This document shows positions 27,675-36,237 of a stretch of DNA of 64,000 nt, piece after piece. Numbering within the stretch: position 1 is the stretch's first letter; each line of letters opens with the position of its first letter. Below the pieces are notes generated by a model that did not search any database, was not told the origin of the DNA, and saw nothing but the letters and a program-made list of their open reading frames with translations. The translations under genes were made by a program, and so were the position numbers. Source of the DNA: Zobellia barbeyronii (lineage in GTDB: Bacteria; Bacteroidota; Bacteroidia; Flavobacteriales; Flavobacteriaceae); the NCBI RefSeq assembly GCF_018603515.1, contig NZ_JACATN010000001.1, positions 62,001-126,000 on the forward strand. The letters run 5' to 3'.

Positions 27675-28322
27675 TTATTTTTGACTTATCTCATTTCTAA
27701 TAGATAGTACATGGGACAAGTAAACTACAGGAACAATATAAGCTGGTAAATAGATATAAGGGAATTTCAATAGGGCTATGTTAGGCTGATTGAATGCGAA
27801 TTGCTGTATTGGTAATGGAGAAGATAGAATTGCAATTACAACAATAATCGTCAAGAAAAGTATTCCAACATTATTCCATAGTATCACAAACAATTTTGGC
27901 AATTTGTTTCTTGTAATTAGAAGGTTTACGAATACGATCAATGCTGAAATACCAACTAAAATATCAAAATTATAACCGGTAAAGGTCATCAATTCCGGAA
28001 TCAACTTTCTTAAAAAGAGTTGATACAATACTAATTCCACTGGTATTCTTAATATATGTACAGCCAATAACATGCTGTAATTCAAACAATCCTTCCTGAC
28101 TACTTTATAAAAATATGTAGCCACGACTATACCCAAAAATATCACCAGTAAAAATCTTGGAGGCTTGGTTTCTGTATTTTCAAAAAATCCGGAATACGCC
28201 AGTACTCCAGTTACTATAAGCAGTATCACACTCAAAAACAGGACTCTCCTGTTACGACCAGTTCCCAAATAGAAGAAAACTAGCGATAAAATGGTAATGA
28301 GTATAAAAATTAGACTGAGCAT
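27675..28322 (-). CDS. Polytopic membrane protein of unknown function
   Basis: A 215-residue protein with six or seven hydrophobic segments, starting LSLIFILITILSLVFFYLG and including FLLVIFLGIVVATYFY and LFLTIIVVIAILSS. A short charged tail ends the chain. I do not recognise the family. It is the last gene of a four-gene minus-strand group, 8 bp after a DUF1569 gene, so it may be co-expressed with the small proteins upstream. Confidence 0.7.
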   Translation of the reverse strand: MLSLIFILITILSLVFFYLGTGRNRRVLFLSVILLIVTGVLAYSGFFENTETKPPRFLLVIFLGIVVATYFYKVVRKDCLNYSMLLAVHILRIPVELVLYQLFLRKLIPELMTFTGYNFDILVGISALIVFVNLLITRNKLPKLFVILWNNVGILFLTIIVVIAILSSPLPIQQFAFNQPNIALLKFPYIYLPAYIVPVVYLSHVLSIRNEISQK

Positions 28323-28330
28323 TTTTAAAG

Positions 28331-28774
28331 TTATTTCCCAAATTGACTTAAGTGATGGTCTGTATGCTTATAAACAAATTGTCCAATCTGCTCTTTACTC
28401 ATTTTCCCAAAAAAGGGATGTACAAAGTTGATGTTGGAAAATGTTGGGTACTCCTGTAAAAAGGCAACCCATTTCTTTTGCTCATTTTCAAAATTTCCGG
28501 TTCCCGTAATTTTCATTTCAGGATGCGTAGGCTGATTTTTTTTTATGGAACTTTCATCCTTTAAAATTCCCTTTAAAGCCATTGAACCAAACAACCGGCC
28601 AATAAATAAACGTTTGTATGTTTTCTTTCCTAAAAACATCTCTTCACCCAAAACGCAATGTTTCACCATTTGATAGGCATTCATTTTACCCCATTGCGCA
28701 ATGTCATTAGCCTCTAATGTATTGATTCTTAAAACCAACTCCTCTATTGTATTTTGGTCAAATATCGTTTTCAT
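28331..28774 (-). CDS. DUF1569 / DinB-like protein
   Basis: A 147-residue soluble protein. GKMNAYQMVKHCVLGEEMF resembles the first helix of DinB-like four-helix bundles of the DUF1569 family, with His later in HPFFGKMSKEQIGQFVYKHTDHHLSQFG as possible metal ligands. DinB-like proteins bind a metal and some act as thiol transferases; the role here is unknown. It is 13 bp from the YCII-type gene upstream and 8 bp from the membrane-protein gene downstream. Confidence 0.75.
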   Translation of the reverse strand: MKTIFDQNTIEELVLRINTLEANDIAQWGKMNAYQMVKHCVLGEEMFLGKKTYKRLFIGRLFGSMALKGILKDESSIKKNQPTHPEMKITGTGNFENEQKKWVAFLQEYPTFSNINFVHPFFGKMSKEQIGQFVYKHTDHHLSQFGK

Positions 28775-28787
28775 ATGGGTTCAGGTT

Positions 28788-29138
28788 TTAAGATTCCATA
28801 GGAATAACGTTTCTAACCTCAACAGACCCACCTAGCGTGAGAATAGGACAACCTTTAGCCATTTCCGTAGCATCTTTTAATGAAGAGGATTTAACGACCA
28901 TATTACCGCTTAAGGTTTCATTATTAGAAACATTAATAGTGTTTTCAACTTGACCATCTTTAAGTATTAGATTCCCTTCAAAACCTATTCTGCAAGTACT
29001 TACTAATTTAGCCTGCGAAGCAATAGTGCCTATAAATGCACCCCATTCTTTCTGCATTGTAGCAATTTGTGTTGCAGTAGGTTGTTTGTTGCTCGGTTCC
29101 ATATGGAAGAGAAACATAAATTCTTTTTGATTTTCCAT
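28788..29138 (-). CDS. YCII-related (DGPF-type) small protein
   Basis: A 116-residue protein resembling the YCII/DGPF fold: EFMFLFHMEPS at the start, a central sandwich (LILKDGQVEN), and SLKDATEMAKGCPILTLGGSVEVRNVIPME, the usual family ending. Members are dimeric alpha-beta barrels, some near sigma factors, with mostly unknown activity. It is the first of three closely spaced minus-strand genes, 81 bp after a Crp-type regulator. Confidence 0.8.
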   Translation of the reverse strand: MENQKEFMFLFHMEPSNKQPTATQIATMQKEWGAFIGTIASQAKLVSTCRIGFEGNLILKDGQVENTINVSNNETLSGNMVVKSSSLKDATEMAKGCPILTLGGSVEVRNVIPMES

Positions 29139-29219
29139 TCGTTTACAGTTTTACTAATTATCTATGTTGTAAAGTTGCGAACAACAGAGAACATAAAACT
29201 TGTCCTATGGCAAGAAAAC

Positions 29220-29801
29220 CTATTCCTCAGAAATTTCTTTTCTGAGCCTACTTAGAGAAGTGTCCGTAATACCAAGAAAGGAAGCAATATGCTTTAAAGA
29301 AACATTTTGTATTACGTGTGGCTTTTCTTTCATCAGCCTTAAATACCTATCCTTTGCCTGATCTGCAATCATGGATACACTTTGCTGTTTTAATGAGAAG
29401 TAACTACTCACAAGTGTTGTACGGCCTTGTTCTCTAAAACTTCTTATGTTATGAAAAAGCGTTTGAAATGTATCAAAATCTAATTGCCAACAAATACAAT
29501 CCGTTAAAGCCTGAATATTTTCCCTTGTAGGGTTTCGCAGGAAAAAGGATGTCCAGTCAATAACAATATCTCCCGTGGAATAAAAATTAGTTGAGATATC
29601 ATTGCCTTCCGTATCTATAACAAACGAACGCACAAACCCACTTTCTACAAACCAATATTGATTTTCCGTAGTACCCTCTTGCAAAAGAAAATCGCTTTTG
29701 GTAAAGGAAACTTGTTTGAATTCAGGAAAAATTAAATCTATTTCTTCAGCGGAGAAATCTTGAGCTCTGAAAATGTTATTCAAAAAATGTTGGTCTTTCA
29801 T
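29220..29801 (-). CDS. Crp/Fnr-family transcriptional regulator
   Basis: A 193-residue regulator. Residues ~20-115 form a cyclic-nucleotide-binding-like beta-roll (FLLQEGTTENQYWFVESGFVRSF); the C-terminal helix-turn-helix is VSLKHIASFLGITDTSLSRLRKEI. The cNMP-binding Arg-Ser signature is absent, so it may sense something else or nothing. It precedes the YCII/DUF1569/membrane-protein group on the same strand and may control it. Upstream on its strand, TAGTTTTG and TATTTTGC resemble -10 elements. Confidence 0.88.
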   Translation of the reverse strand: MKDQHFLNNIFRAQDFSAEEIDLIFPEFKQVSFTKSDFLLQEGTTENQYWFVESGFVRSFVIDTEGNDISTNFYSTGDIVIDWTSFFLRNPTRENIQALTDCICWQLDFDTFQTLFHNIRSFREQGRTTLVSSYFSLKQQSVSMIADQAKDRYLRLMKEKPHVIQNVSLKHIASFLGITDTSLSRLRKEISEE

Positions 29802-29926
29802 ATCTTGTATTTCACTTGGGTAGTTTTCTTTGATAGTGCAAAATACATTATTACAAAACTATATTGAAGCCCAAATTTATATTTCATAAATCTATTAGAA
29901 CCAAGCCTCAAACACTTGTAAAAGTT

Positions 29927-30739
29927 TTACTGAAGTTGATAAACCCTTGCATAATCTACAGTCATTTGTTGCGGGAACACGCTTTCATCAATACCTTGTT
30001 GACCACCCCAAGAACCACCAACAGCAAGGTTTAATTTCAAATGAAAAGGTTGGTCAAATGGCCATTCTGCTTCTGTCTTTCCTACATTTTCAAATTGATG
30101 ATATACGGTACCATCCAAAATAAAATCTATTTTCTCTCGTGTCCATTCAACAGCGTACACATGAAATTCTTCATATGGGGAATCTACAAAAACCGATTTA
30201 CCAACCTCGGTTCCTATGGTGTGATTAAAGGCTTCCGTATGGACAGTACCAAAAATTACATCCTTATCAAAACCTACATGTTCCATAATATCAATCTCGC
30301 CGCACTCTGGCCATCCAACCTCTTCCCAATTTTCACCCAACATCCAAATGGCGGGCCACATTCCGACGCCTTTGGCGAGTTTGGCCCTCACCTCTATCTT
30401 TCCGTATTGCCATTCAGCAAGATTTTTGGTTGTTATACTCGCAGAAGTGTAAGAAGCGTCATTTTGTCTGGGCTCTTTATGCGCTTCAATAATTAAAAAA
30501 CCATCGGCAAGTCGTACATTTTTTAGACTGTCTGTATAATACTGTTCTTCTTCGTTTCTAATAAATCCAATTTCGTATTCCCATTTCTCCGAATCTAGCT
30601 GGCCTACGCCTTCAAATTCATCGCTCCAGACCAATTTATATTCCGTTTCCAATTCATTACGACCAATACTATCATCTTCCTTAGTTTCCTTACAAGCCAA
30701 AAGACTAAAAAATGAGAGTATAACAAGATAATTTTTCAT
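29927..30739 (-). CDS. GH16 laminarinase-like lipoprotein (copy 2)
   Basis: A 270-residue GH16 lipoprotein (LLAC, Cys16). Catalytic motif CGEIDIMEHVG with Glu148, Asp150 and Glu153, plus WPAIWMLGENW and GSWGGQQGID as in copy 1 at 24067. The two proteins look ~65% identical over the catalytic domain by eye, in opposite orientation, 5 kb apart. This one lacks the extra stretch near residues 90-95. It stands alone, with its own -10 element and an operator-like palindrome upstream, so it may be expressed apart from the SusCD2 genes. Confidence 0.92.
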   Translation of the reverse strand: MKNYLVILSFFSLLACKETKEDDSIGRNELETEYKLVWSDEFEGVGQLDSEKWEYEIGFIRNEEEQYYTDSLKNVRLADGFLIIEAHKEPRQNDASYTSASITTKNLAEWQYGKIEVRAKLAKGVGMWPAIWMLGENWEEVGWPECGEIDIMEHVGFDKDVIFGTVHTEAFNHTIGTEVGKSVFVDSPYEEFHVYAVEWTREKIDFILDGTVYHQFENVGKTEAEWPFDQPFHLKLNLAVGGSWGGQQGIDESVFPQQMTVDYARVYQLQ

Positions 30740-30767
30740 AAAAATAGATTTAGGGCTGATTTATCAA

Positions 30768-30780
30768 ATTGATAATCAAT
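30768..30780. promoter_or_regulatory. 13-bp palindrome in the GH16 copy 2 leader
   Basis: ATTGAT and ATCAAT are perfect 6-bp arms around a central A. It lies directly downstream of the -10 element (30781-30788) and over the expected start of transcription, a normal place for a repressor site. Confidence 0.4.
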
Positions 30781-30788
30781 CAAATATA
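30781..30788 (-). promoter_or_regulatory. TAnnTTTG -10 element for GH16 copy 2
   Basis: On the minus strand the sequence is TATATTTG, an exact TAnnTTTG, 41 nt before the start codon at 30739. No good -33 element was seen. Confidence 0.5.
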
Positions 30789-30900
30789 CAGAAACATCAT
30801 CAACTATTTTGTTACAATCAACTCCCCAAAAGTTAAATTCCCCTTAGTAATTGAGCACCATTTAAACCGCATCTTGTTCACTTAAAAAGTCTAATTAATG

Positions 30901-30908
30901 TATCTTGC
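30901..30908 (+). promoter_or_regulatory. TATCTTGC motif before the PLP-enzyme gene
   Basis: TATCTTGC ends 23 nt before ATG 30932, and a TTG at 30874-30876 lies 24 nt upstream as a possible -33 element. The same octamer precedes the gene at 33678. An AAAGGTGA stretch then sits 6 nt before the ATG as a ribosome-binding site that decides this start. Confidence 0.4.
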
Positions 30909-30931
30909 TAACCTATTTAAAGGTGAATTTT

Positions 30932-32776
30932 ATGGACGCGAATAAAGTGTTGAATTACATTGAAGAAGTATTAGAAAATATGCCTGCTGGATGGTTGAAT
31001 CTAACAACACACCGGCTAGATATTTATAATGAAAATTTAGCAAAAACTCAATTCTTACAGCAGTTTGAAGCCTTATTTAATGATGCTAATTCTACATCAG
31101 AAGCGTTAAGCAACTTACCCACCGCTTACGATTATATTAGATTAGGCCACCCTTTATCTTGTATTCTAGAATGGGTAATTGCTCACTTAAATAATCTGGA
31201 AGCAGATAATGTAATTAGCTTTTCATCAAAGACGATTCCCGTTTTAGCCATTCTAAGAAAAAACTTATTAGAAGGTAAAAATACTCGAATAACTTATTCA
31301 GGTGAATTACCAGAATGTTTTAATGCCGAAGTTGTAAAACGGGTTTATGGCTATAACTTTGAATTGAGGAAAATTGAAAAAGCTTCAACTATTACAAAGT
31401 TTGATGGCAGTACCATCTTCATTTCTGAACAAGAAGAAATTGGCTCAATTGACCATAATCCAAATATTGATTTTTTCATCAACTTAAATTCTCAACTAGG
31501 AAGTATCCTAATAGTAAATGGCAAGGAAAATAAGAGCTATATTTCAGACATTCAGCATGTAAGAAGAAGAGAGACCATTGCCATGACACCAGCAAATTCT
31601 ATAATTGCTTTAAAGTCAATCATCAGGCAATCTTCTGCTAATATCAAAATTACCAGTACTGAGGCTAACAAAACACAGGTCTTGGACGCCATTGCCACAG
31701 TTACTGGCTCAAATACAAAGGCTTTGCTTGCTTCTAGTGGACTTTCTATGCAGTATGCCATTATGATGGGTCTGATCCATGATGCTTTAGACAATCATAA
31801 AGGAAAGGCAATCAAGATTATTGTTCCTCCCAACTGTTATGGTGGCACCAATGATCAGGCAAGACGTGTAGCTGCTTGTATTGACAATGTAGAAATTGTA
31901 GATTTACTAGTAGATGGTGATAATGATATGGTGCAAAGTATTGATACCATTTTAAATAAAATAGCACACGAAGATGCCGTTCCGTACATCATTGCAGAGA
32001 TTCCAACAAACCCTAGAGTAGAGGTTCCCAATCTCATAAATTTAAAGGCTGTTTTAACTAAAGAGCGTAAAACGGATAACGGTGAATTTGCTATTGATCC
32101 CGTTTTTATTTTAGACCAAACATTTTGCCCTAATGTTCACTTTTTAGGCGAAAATGCCATTCTCTCTACCGTTAGAACCATTTCATATGTTAGTGGCTCT
32201 AAATTCCCCAGTGGCGGGCAATGTACTGCTGGTTATTGTGTAGGGAATACAAAAACGGAAGCTTTGATGGACAAAATAGAAACACATCTTAGACTTTGCG
32301 ATAATGAAGCTACAGATTATCAAGTTGAAATATTGGCAAAGCAATTACCATCTATGAATCAAAGAATTCATGATGCTTATAAAAACACTCGCGAATTTGT
32401 AAACTATATTCATGAGACCTTACCAGGAGCAAAAATTAATTTTGTTTCAGAAGAATTGGCCTCAGAAGGATTTACGCCATCTGTTTTTTCATTAGACCTT
32501 CCCACCAAAGGCAATACCCCTGAGGAAAAAGAAGCGTATAAGAGAGCAATGAACCTTAAGTTAATCAACTTAATGATTACCGAAATTCCTAACGAGAGTA
32601 AGTTCTGTGTGAGCTACGGGCAGTTAAAAGGTTGTTATTGGACTATACCTGCTACTTCTACTCAAGGAACGACTAAAGAAGGCGACAAAGATTATATAGT
32701 AAGAGTATCACTTTCACCAAGTTTGGACCTGGACCTTCACAAAAAAGTGTTTTCAAAATTTGTTGAGAGTATTTGA
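30932..32776 (+). CDS. Cystathionine gamma-synthase-like PLP enzyme with long N-terminal domain
   Basis: ATG 30932, supported by AAAGGTGA upstream, gives 614 residues; a TTG at 30905 is unlikely. Residues ~225-614 follow the fold type I Cys/Met-metabolism enzymes: ALLASSGLSMQYAIMMGL near the cofactor phosphate, DQTFCPNVH for the ring-binding Asp, and VSGSKFPSGGQC with Lys424 as the probable Schiff-base lysine. Normal family members are ~380-430 residues, so the first ~220 residues are an added domain that I cannot identify. The enzyme should act on a sulfur amino acid or a related substrate. No biosynthesis genes are adjacent. Confidence 0.75.
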   Translation: MDANKVLNYIEEVLENMPAGWLNLTTHRLDIYNENLAKTQFLQQFEALFNDANSTSEALSNLPTAYDYIRLGHPLSCILEWVIAHLNNLEADNVISFSSKTIPVLAILRKNLLEGKNTRITYSGELPECFNAEVVKRVYGYNFELRKIEKASTITKFDGSTIFISEQEEIGSIDHNPNIDFFINLNSQLGSILIVNGKENKSYISDIQHVRRRETIAMTPANSIIALKSIIRQSSANIKITSTEANKTQVLDAIATVTGSNTKALLASSGLSMQYAIMMGLIHDALDNHKGKAIKIIVPPNCYGGTNDQARRVAACIDNVEIVDLLVDGDNDMVQSIDTILNKIAHEDAVPYIIAEIPTNPRVEVPNLINLKAVLTKERKTDNGEFAIDPVFILDQTFCPNVHFLGENAILSTVRTISYVSGSKFPSGGQCTAGYCVGNTKTEALMDKIETHLRLCDNEATDYQVEILAKQLPSMNQRIHDAYKNTREFVNYIHETLPGAKINFVSEELASEGFTPSVFSLDLPTKGNTPEEKEAYKRAMNLKLINLMITEIPNESKFCVSYGQLKGCYWTIPATSTQGTTKEGDKDYIVRVSLSPSLDLDLHKKVFSKFVESI

Positions 32777-32831
32777 TTTGGCAGAAGAAATACTCCTGCC
32801 CAAGAACTAAGAAACGGCTGGTTTTGTAGCT

Positions 32832-33614
32832 ATGAAATACATTAGTAAAATGGATATAAGGCCGTATTTAAACCGAATAAACTTTACTGACTGTCCGGAA
32901 GTCAATAAACGTGTTCTTTATGACCTTCAGAAAAAGCACCTTCTAAATATTCCGTTTGAAAATTTGGATATCCACTATGGAAGAGAAATAAATCTTTCGA
33001 TAGCTCATATTTATAAGAAAATAGTCCTTGATAAACGTGGCGGATTCTGTTACGAGCTAAACGGATTATTTCATCAACTTCTAAAAGAAATTGGTTTTAA
33101 AGCAAAACTGATTTCAGCTCGCGTTCATGTTAAAAATGAAGAATATAGTCCTGAGTATGACCATATGGCTATTATCGTTGATTTGGAAAATCAAGATTAC
33201 TTGGTAGATGTTGGTTTTGGAAAATTCACTTTAGAACCTCTAGAATTAATAACAAACCAAAAGATTACTGATAGTCTTGGCCAGTTTCAGTTTGACACCT
33301 ATAAAAAGGATTACTACCGTGTAAACGAACTAAAAAGCAGTGATTTAATCCCACAATACATTTTTAAAACTAAAGAGCGGAAATTATCTGAATTCGCTAA
33401 AAGATGTGCATTCCACCAGACAAGCGATGAGTCTCATTTCAGCAAGAAGAAATTAATCTCCATTGCAACAAATGAAGGAAGAATAACGCTCAACAATTCG
33501 CAGTTAAAAATTACCAAAGCAGGAATAGAGGAAGAGGTAAAGTTTGATGAAAGTGAGTTTGAAACGAAATTGAAGCACTACTTTGACATAGAAATTAAAA
33601 AAGATAGTTACTAA
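32832..33614 (+). CDS. Arylamine N-acetyltransferase
   Basis: A NAT-family enzyme that transfers acetyl from acetyl-CoA to arylamines or hydrazines in the cytoplasm. The triad is complete: Cys73 in RGGFCYELN, His111 in YDHMAI and Asp126 in LVDVGFGK, counted from ATG 32832. Starting at Met7 (32850) would give Cys67/His105/Asp120, close to the typical Cys69/His107/Asp122, so either start is possible. Family block NIPFENLDIHYG is also present. It lies 55 bp after the PLP-enzyme gene on the same strand; a functional link is not obvious. Confidence 0.93.
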   Translation: MKYISKMDIRPYLNRINFTDCPEVNKRVLYDLQKKHLLNIPFENLDIHYGREINLSIAHIYKKIVLDKRGGFCYELNGLFHQLLKEIGFKAKLISARVHVKNEEYSPEYDHMAIIVDLENQDYLVDVGFGKFTLEPLELITNQKITDSLGQFQFDTYKKDYYRVNELKSSDLIPQYIFKTKERKLSEFAKRCAFHQTSDESHFSKKKLISIATNEGRITLNNSQLKITKAGIEEEVKFDESEFETKLKHYFDIEIKKDSY

Positions 33615-33652
33615 TAAAGTATAAAACCATTCCAAACCTATCTCAACTCTAG

Positions 33653-33660
33653 TATCTTGC
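33653..33660 (+). promoter_or_regulatory. TATCTTGC motif before the 73-residue protein gene
   Basis: Identical to the octamer at 30901-30908 and 17 nt before ATG 33678. Repeated position suggests a variant -10 element in this genome. Confidence 0.35.
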
Positions 33661-33677
33661 AATAATAAACCGTCATT

Positions 33678-33899
33678 ATGAAATTAAACTTGTTGTCTTG
33701 TGATGCTCAGAGACCGGATAAAAGAGCAATTGCCCAATGTATTACAGAAATTTCTAATGTAGGTAACTCTTTAGCTCATGAACTTACCGATATCCTTTTA
33801 GAAGGAGATGCCGTAGACATTGAAGTTGAGGATAAAAATTCTGGCTCTGCCCTAAGAGCATTGCGTAAATTAAGTGTTGATTACGAAATTATAGAATAA
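33678..33899 (+). CDS. Conserved-looking small protein, unknown function
   Basis: A 73-residue acidic protein starting MKLNLLSCDAQRPDKR. Two helices seem likely (AIAQCITEISN, LAHELTDILL), then a strand VDIEVEDKN, a helix SALRALRKLS and a last strand VDYEIIE. The pattern resembles a compact alpha-beta fold with a possible ligand loop, faintly like the C-terminal domain of ribosomal L7/L12, but I make no assignment. It has its own promoter-like motif and stands between NAT and the lyase gene. Confidence 0.6.
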   Translation: MKLNLLSCDAQRPDKRAIAQCITEISNVGNSLAHELTDILLEGDAVDIEVEDKNSGSALRALRKLSVDYEIIE

Positions 33900-34033
33900 G
33901 CCAAAACTGAATTCCATTTCTTTACAATACTCTATTCAAGGTCTAGCAATCACCGTACTTTAAACTAGTAAACTATATCGTTACGTATCTAAACAGCTAA
34001 TTTTTCAATTTATAGGGATTGTATTTTTAGTTT

Positions 34034-34064
34034 TTGGAAAGTTGTAATCTTTCGCTTAGGTTTG
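34034..34064 (+). promoter_or_regulatory. Full Bacteroidota-type promoter for the heparinase-like gene
   Basis: TTG at 34034-34036 (within TTTTTGG) and TAGGTTTG at 34057-34064 are separated by 20 nt, fitting TTG-N17-23-TAnnTTTG. The start codon at 34117 is 52 nt downstream of the -10 element. Confidence 0.55.
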
Positions 34065-34116
34065 ATTGCTTGTACATTAAATGTTTCAAGCGTGTATCTC
34101 AACAAAACGAAATATT

Positions 34117-36117
34117 ATGTACAAGAGAATATCTATTTCTTCCCTCCTCTTCACCTTATTGTTAACGAGTTTTACATTCGCTCAAGACACTCAAGAATTA
34201 GAAGCCGAACAGGCAGCAAATAAAAAATTAAAAGGTGAAAGTGTGCTTGTTAATTTGATGAAAACAAAAAACTCTTCATTAAAAAAAGAGCTTGAAGGTG
34301 TACATCCAAGAGTTTTTCTAACGCAATCTGAAATTGAAGGATTAAAAGATAAAACCAAATCTCAAAAAGAACTTTGGCAAACCGCCCTTTCCAGAGTTAG
34401 GGCTATGACTATTGAACCAACGCCGGCGCCAGCGCAAGACCGTAGGGTTCAAAACCCAGTTGGTCTAGGAATTCCCGAAGCAGCTCTTGCTTATAAAATA
34501 ACAGGCGAAAAAAAATACTTAGATGCTGCCAAGAAATATATGGAAGCAGCACTTTCCTATGACGTTTGGGGATATGTATATAACAAACCAGATGTTGATT
34601 TAGCTGCCGGCCATCTACTCTATGGGCTGGGTTGGGGTTACGACTTACTTTACCACGATTTAACTCCTACTGAACGCGAAAAATACAAGGCAAAATTAAT
34701 ACGACAGGCTAGGTTGCTGTATGATTTTTATAAGCCAAAATCAGGTAAAACATACGCTTATAGTCAAAACCACACTTTCATTCCTATGACCGGTTTGGCA
34801 GTAGCCGCTTATGCCTTACAAGGCGAAACACCGGAAGCTAATGACTGGGCAGCTTTACCACGAGCAATTTACGAAGGTGTTTTAGGAACCTATTCTGATG
34901 ACGGATTTTACTATGAAGGTATTGAATATTGGATTTTTTCCACACCATGGCTTATTCATTATTTAGATGTGCAATTGCATGCTACAGGAGAGGACCTATT
35001 TGAAGCAGCACCAGGTTTAAAATTGATTCATAAATATATAGCCCACGCAACATTACCAGGCGGCGAATTCCATTTTGATTATGGTGACACCTATACCGGA
35101 GGTCTTACCCGTTCTAAAAAAAGTGAAGATTATAGTCGCGAGCGCATAGACGGTCACTTTCAAAGTAGCTATAACATTCTGTATAATCTTGCCAACAAGT
35201 TTCAGAATGGGGAAGCGCAAGGTGTTGCTAATTGGCTGAAGGAGAAAGGGCAAGTAAGCGCAGAAGAAATGTGGACTTTTATTTGGTATAACCCTACCGT
35301 AAAAACCATACCAATTGAAAAACAAGAAACATGGCACTATTTTAAAGACCATGATGTTGTTTTTTGGCGTTCGAGTTGGGATGATGATGCTACTGCATTT
35401 TCATTTAAATGCGGACCATCTGAAGGTCACGCTGCAATAGAAAAACAGCTAAAATATCCTGAATGGCGTTTATCTAGTGGACATGCTCACCCAGACGCAG
35501 GCAGTTTTATTATCTGGGCAAATGGAGAATATTTAACCGGAGATTCCGGTTATGAAGGACTAACAATGACGCAAAGTCATAATACCCTTGTATTTGACGG
35601 AAAAGGACAGAATCATGAAGGTGAAGGACATGATATTTTTTACGGTATTCCTTATGAGAGAATCAATAAAATTAGAATTATAGATGCTCAGTTAGATGCT
35701 AATCAAGTTTCTATTTTAGCTGATGTTACCGCAGCGTACGAACCTGAGGTTGGCGTTAAAAAATTCACTCGTAAGTTTGAATTTAAGGCTCCGGGTAGTT
35801 TTACTATAACCGATGATATTGAAACAAATTCCCCTAAAATTATCACTTCGTTTTTACACGCAGATAATACTATAAATCAGATTTCAGAGAACACATTTGA
35901 ATTTGAGCCTAAAGAAACCAGCCTTTTGGTAAAAATTATCGCTCCTAAAATATTTGAAACAAAAGTGGATGCTAATATTTTAACGGCACCAGGAAAACCA
36001 GGATTTGTAGACGAAGGTGGTGATGAAGAAAGAGGCGTAAAGCTTGCTATCACAACAAAGGAAAAGGTTTCTACAGCTGAATTTGCAATGAAGTTAACCA
36101 TTAAGAAAGAAAAATAA
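34117..36117 (+). CDS. Heparinase II/III-family polysaccharide lyase
   Basis: ATG 34117 gives 666 residues with a signal peptide (SLLFTLLLTSFTFAQ); a start 12 codons upstream is weaker. The first ~340 residues are an alpha/alpha toroid with SQNHTFIPM (Asn-His pair typical of neutralising residues) and DGFYYEGIEYW (candidate catalytic Tyr). The C-terminal half is the heparinase II/III beta-sandwich with SSGHAHPDAGSFIIW, whose His and Asp usually bind metal or substrate. Families with this layout (PL12, PL15, PL17, PL21 and others) cut uronate-containing glycans such as alginate or glycosaminoglycans. The gene has its own promoter and no SusCD neighbour; the substrate is unknown. Confidence 0.85.
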   Translation: MYKRISISSLLFTLLLTSFTFAQDTQELEAEQAANKKLKGESVLVNLMKTKNSSLKKELEGVHPRVFLTQSEIEGLKDKTKSQKELWQTALSRVRAMTIEPTPAPAQDRRVQNPVGLGIPEAALAYKITGEKKYLDAAKKYMEAALSYDVWGYVYNKPDVDLAAGHLLYGLGWGYDLLYHDLTPTEREKYKAKLIRQARLLYDFYKPKSGKTYAYSQNHTFIPMTGLAVAAYALQGETPEANDWAALPRAIYEGVLGTYSDDGFYYEGIEYWIFSTPWLIHYLDVQLHATGEDLFEAAPGLKLIHKYIAHATLPGGEFHFDYGDTYTGGLTRSKKSEDYSRERIDGHFQSSYNILYNLANKFQNGEAQGVANWLKEKGQVSAEEMWTFIWYNPTVKTIPIEKQETWHYFKDHDVVFWRSSWDDDATAFSFKCGPSEGHAAIEKQLKYPEWRLSSGHAHPDAGSFIIWANGEYLTGDSGYEGLTMTQSHNTLVFDGKGQNHEGEGHDIFYGIPYERINKIRIIDAQLDANQVSILADVTAAYEPEVGVKKFTRKFEFKAPGSFTITDDIETNSPKIITSFLHADNTINQISENTFEFEPKETSLLVKIIAPKIFETKVDANILTAPGKPGFVDEGGDEERGVKLAITTKEKVSTAEFAMKLTIKKEK

Positions 36118-36225
36118 ATTCAGGCATTTGATGGTTTATCAAGCAAAAGCACTCTTATAGTATGAACTAAAAGACACTTTGACGTTTATTGGTGCAAATG
36201 CCCTCACTTTCAGATTTTTCTTGAT

Positions 36226-36233
36226 TACTTTTG
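36226..36233 (+). promoter_or_regulatory. TAnnTTTG -10 element, leaderless helicase transcript
   Basis: TACTTTTG fits TAnnTTTG exactly and ends only 4 nt before ATG 36238, so transcription would start at or next to the start codon. There is no ribosome-binding site, as expected for a leaderless mRNA. Confidence 0.5.
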
Positions 36234-36237
36234 CAAA

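Noticed and set aside
29220-29801. Cyclic-AMP-responsive Crp
   Set aside because: The typical cAMP-binding Arg-Ser signature is absent, so only the Crp/Fnr family is claimed.
24955-29926. Composite mobile element bounded by the inverted GH16 copies
   Set aside because: No transposase, terminal repeat or target duplication was seen; the copies are coding paralogues only.
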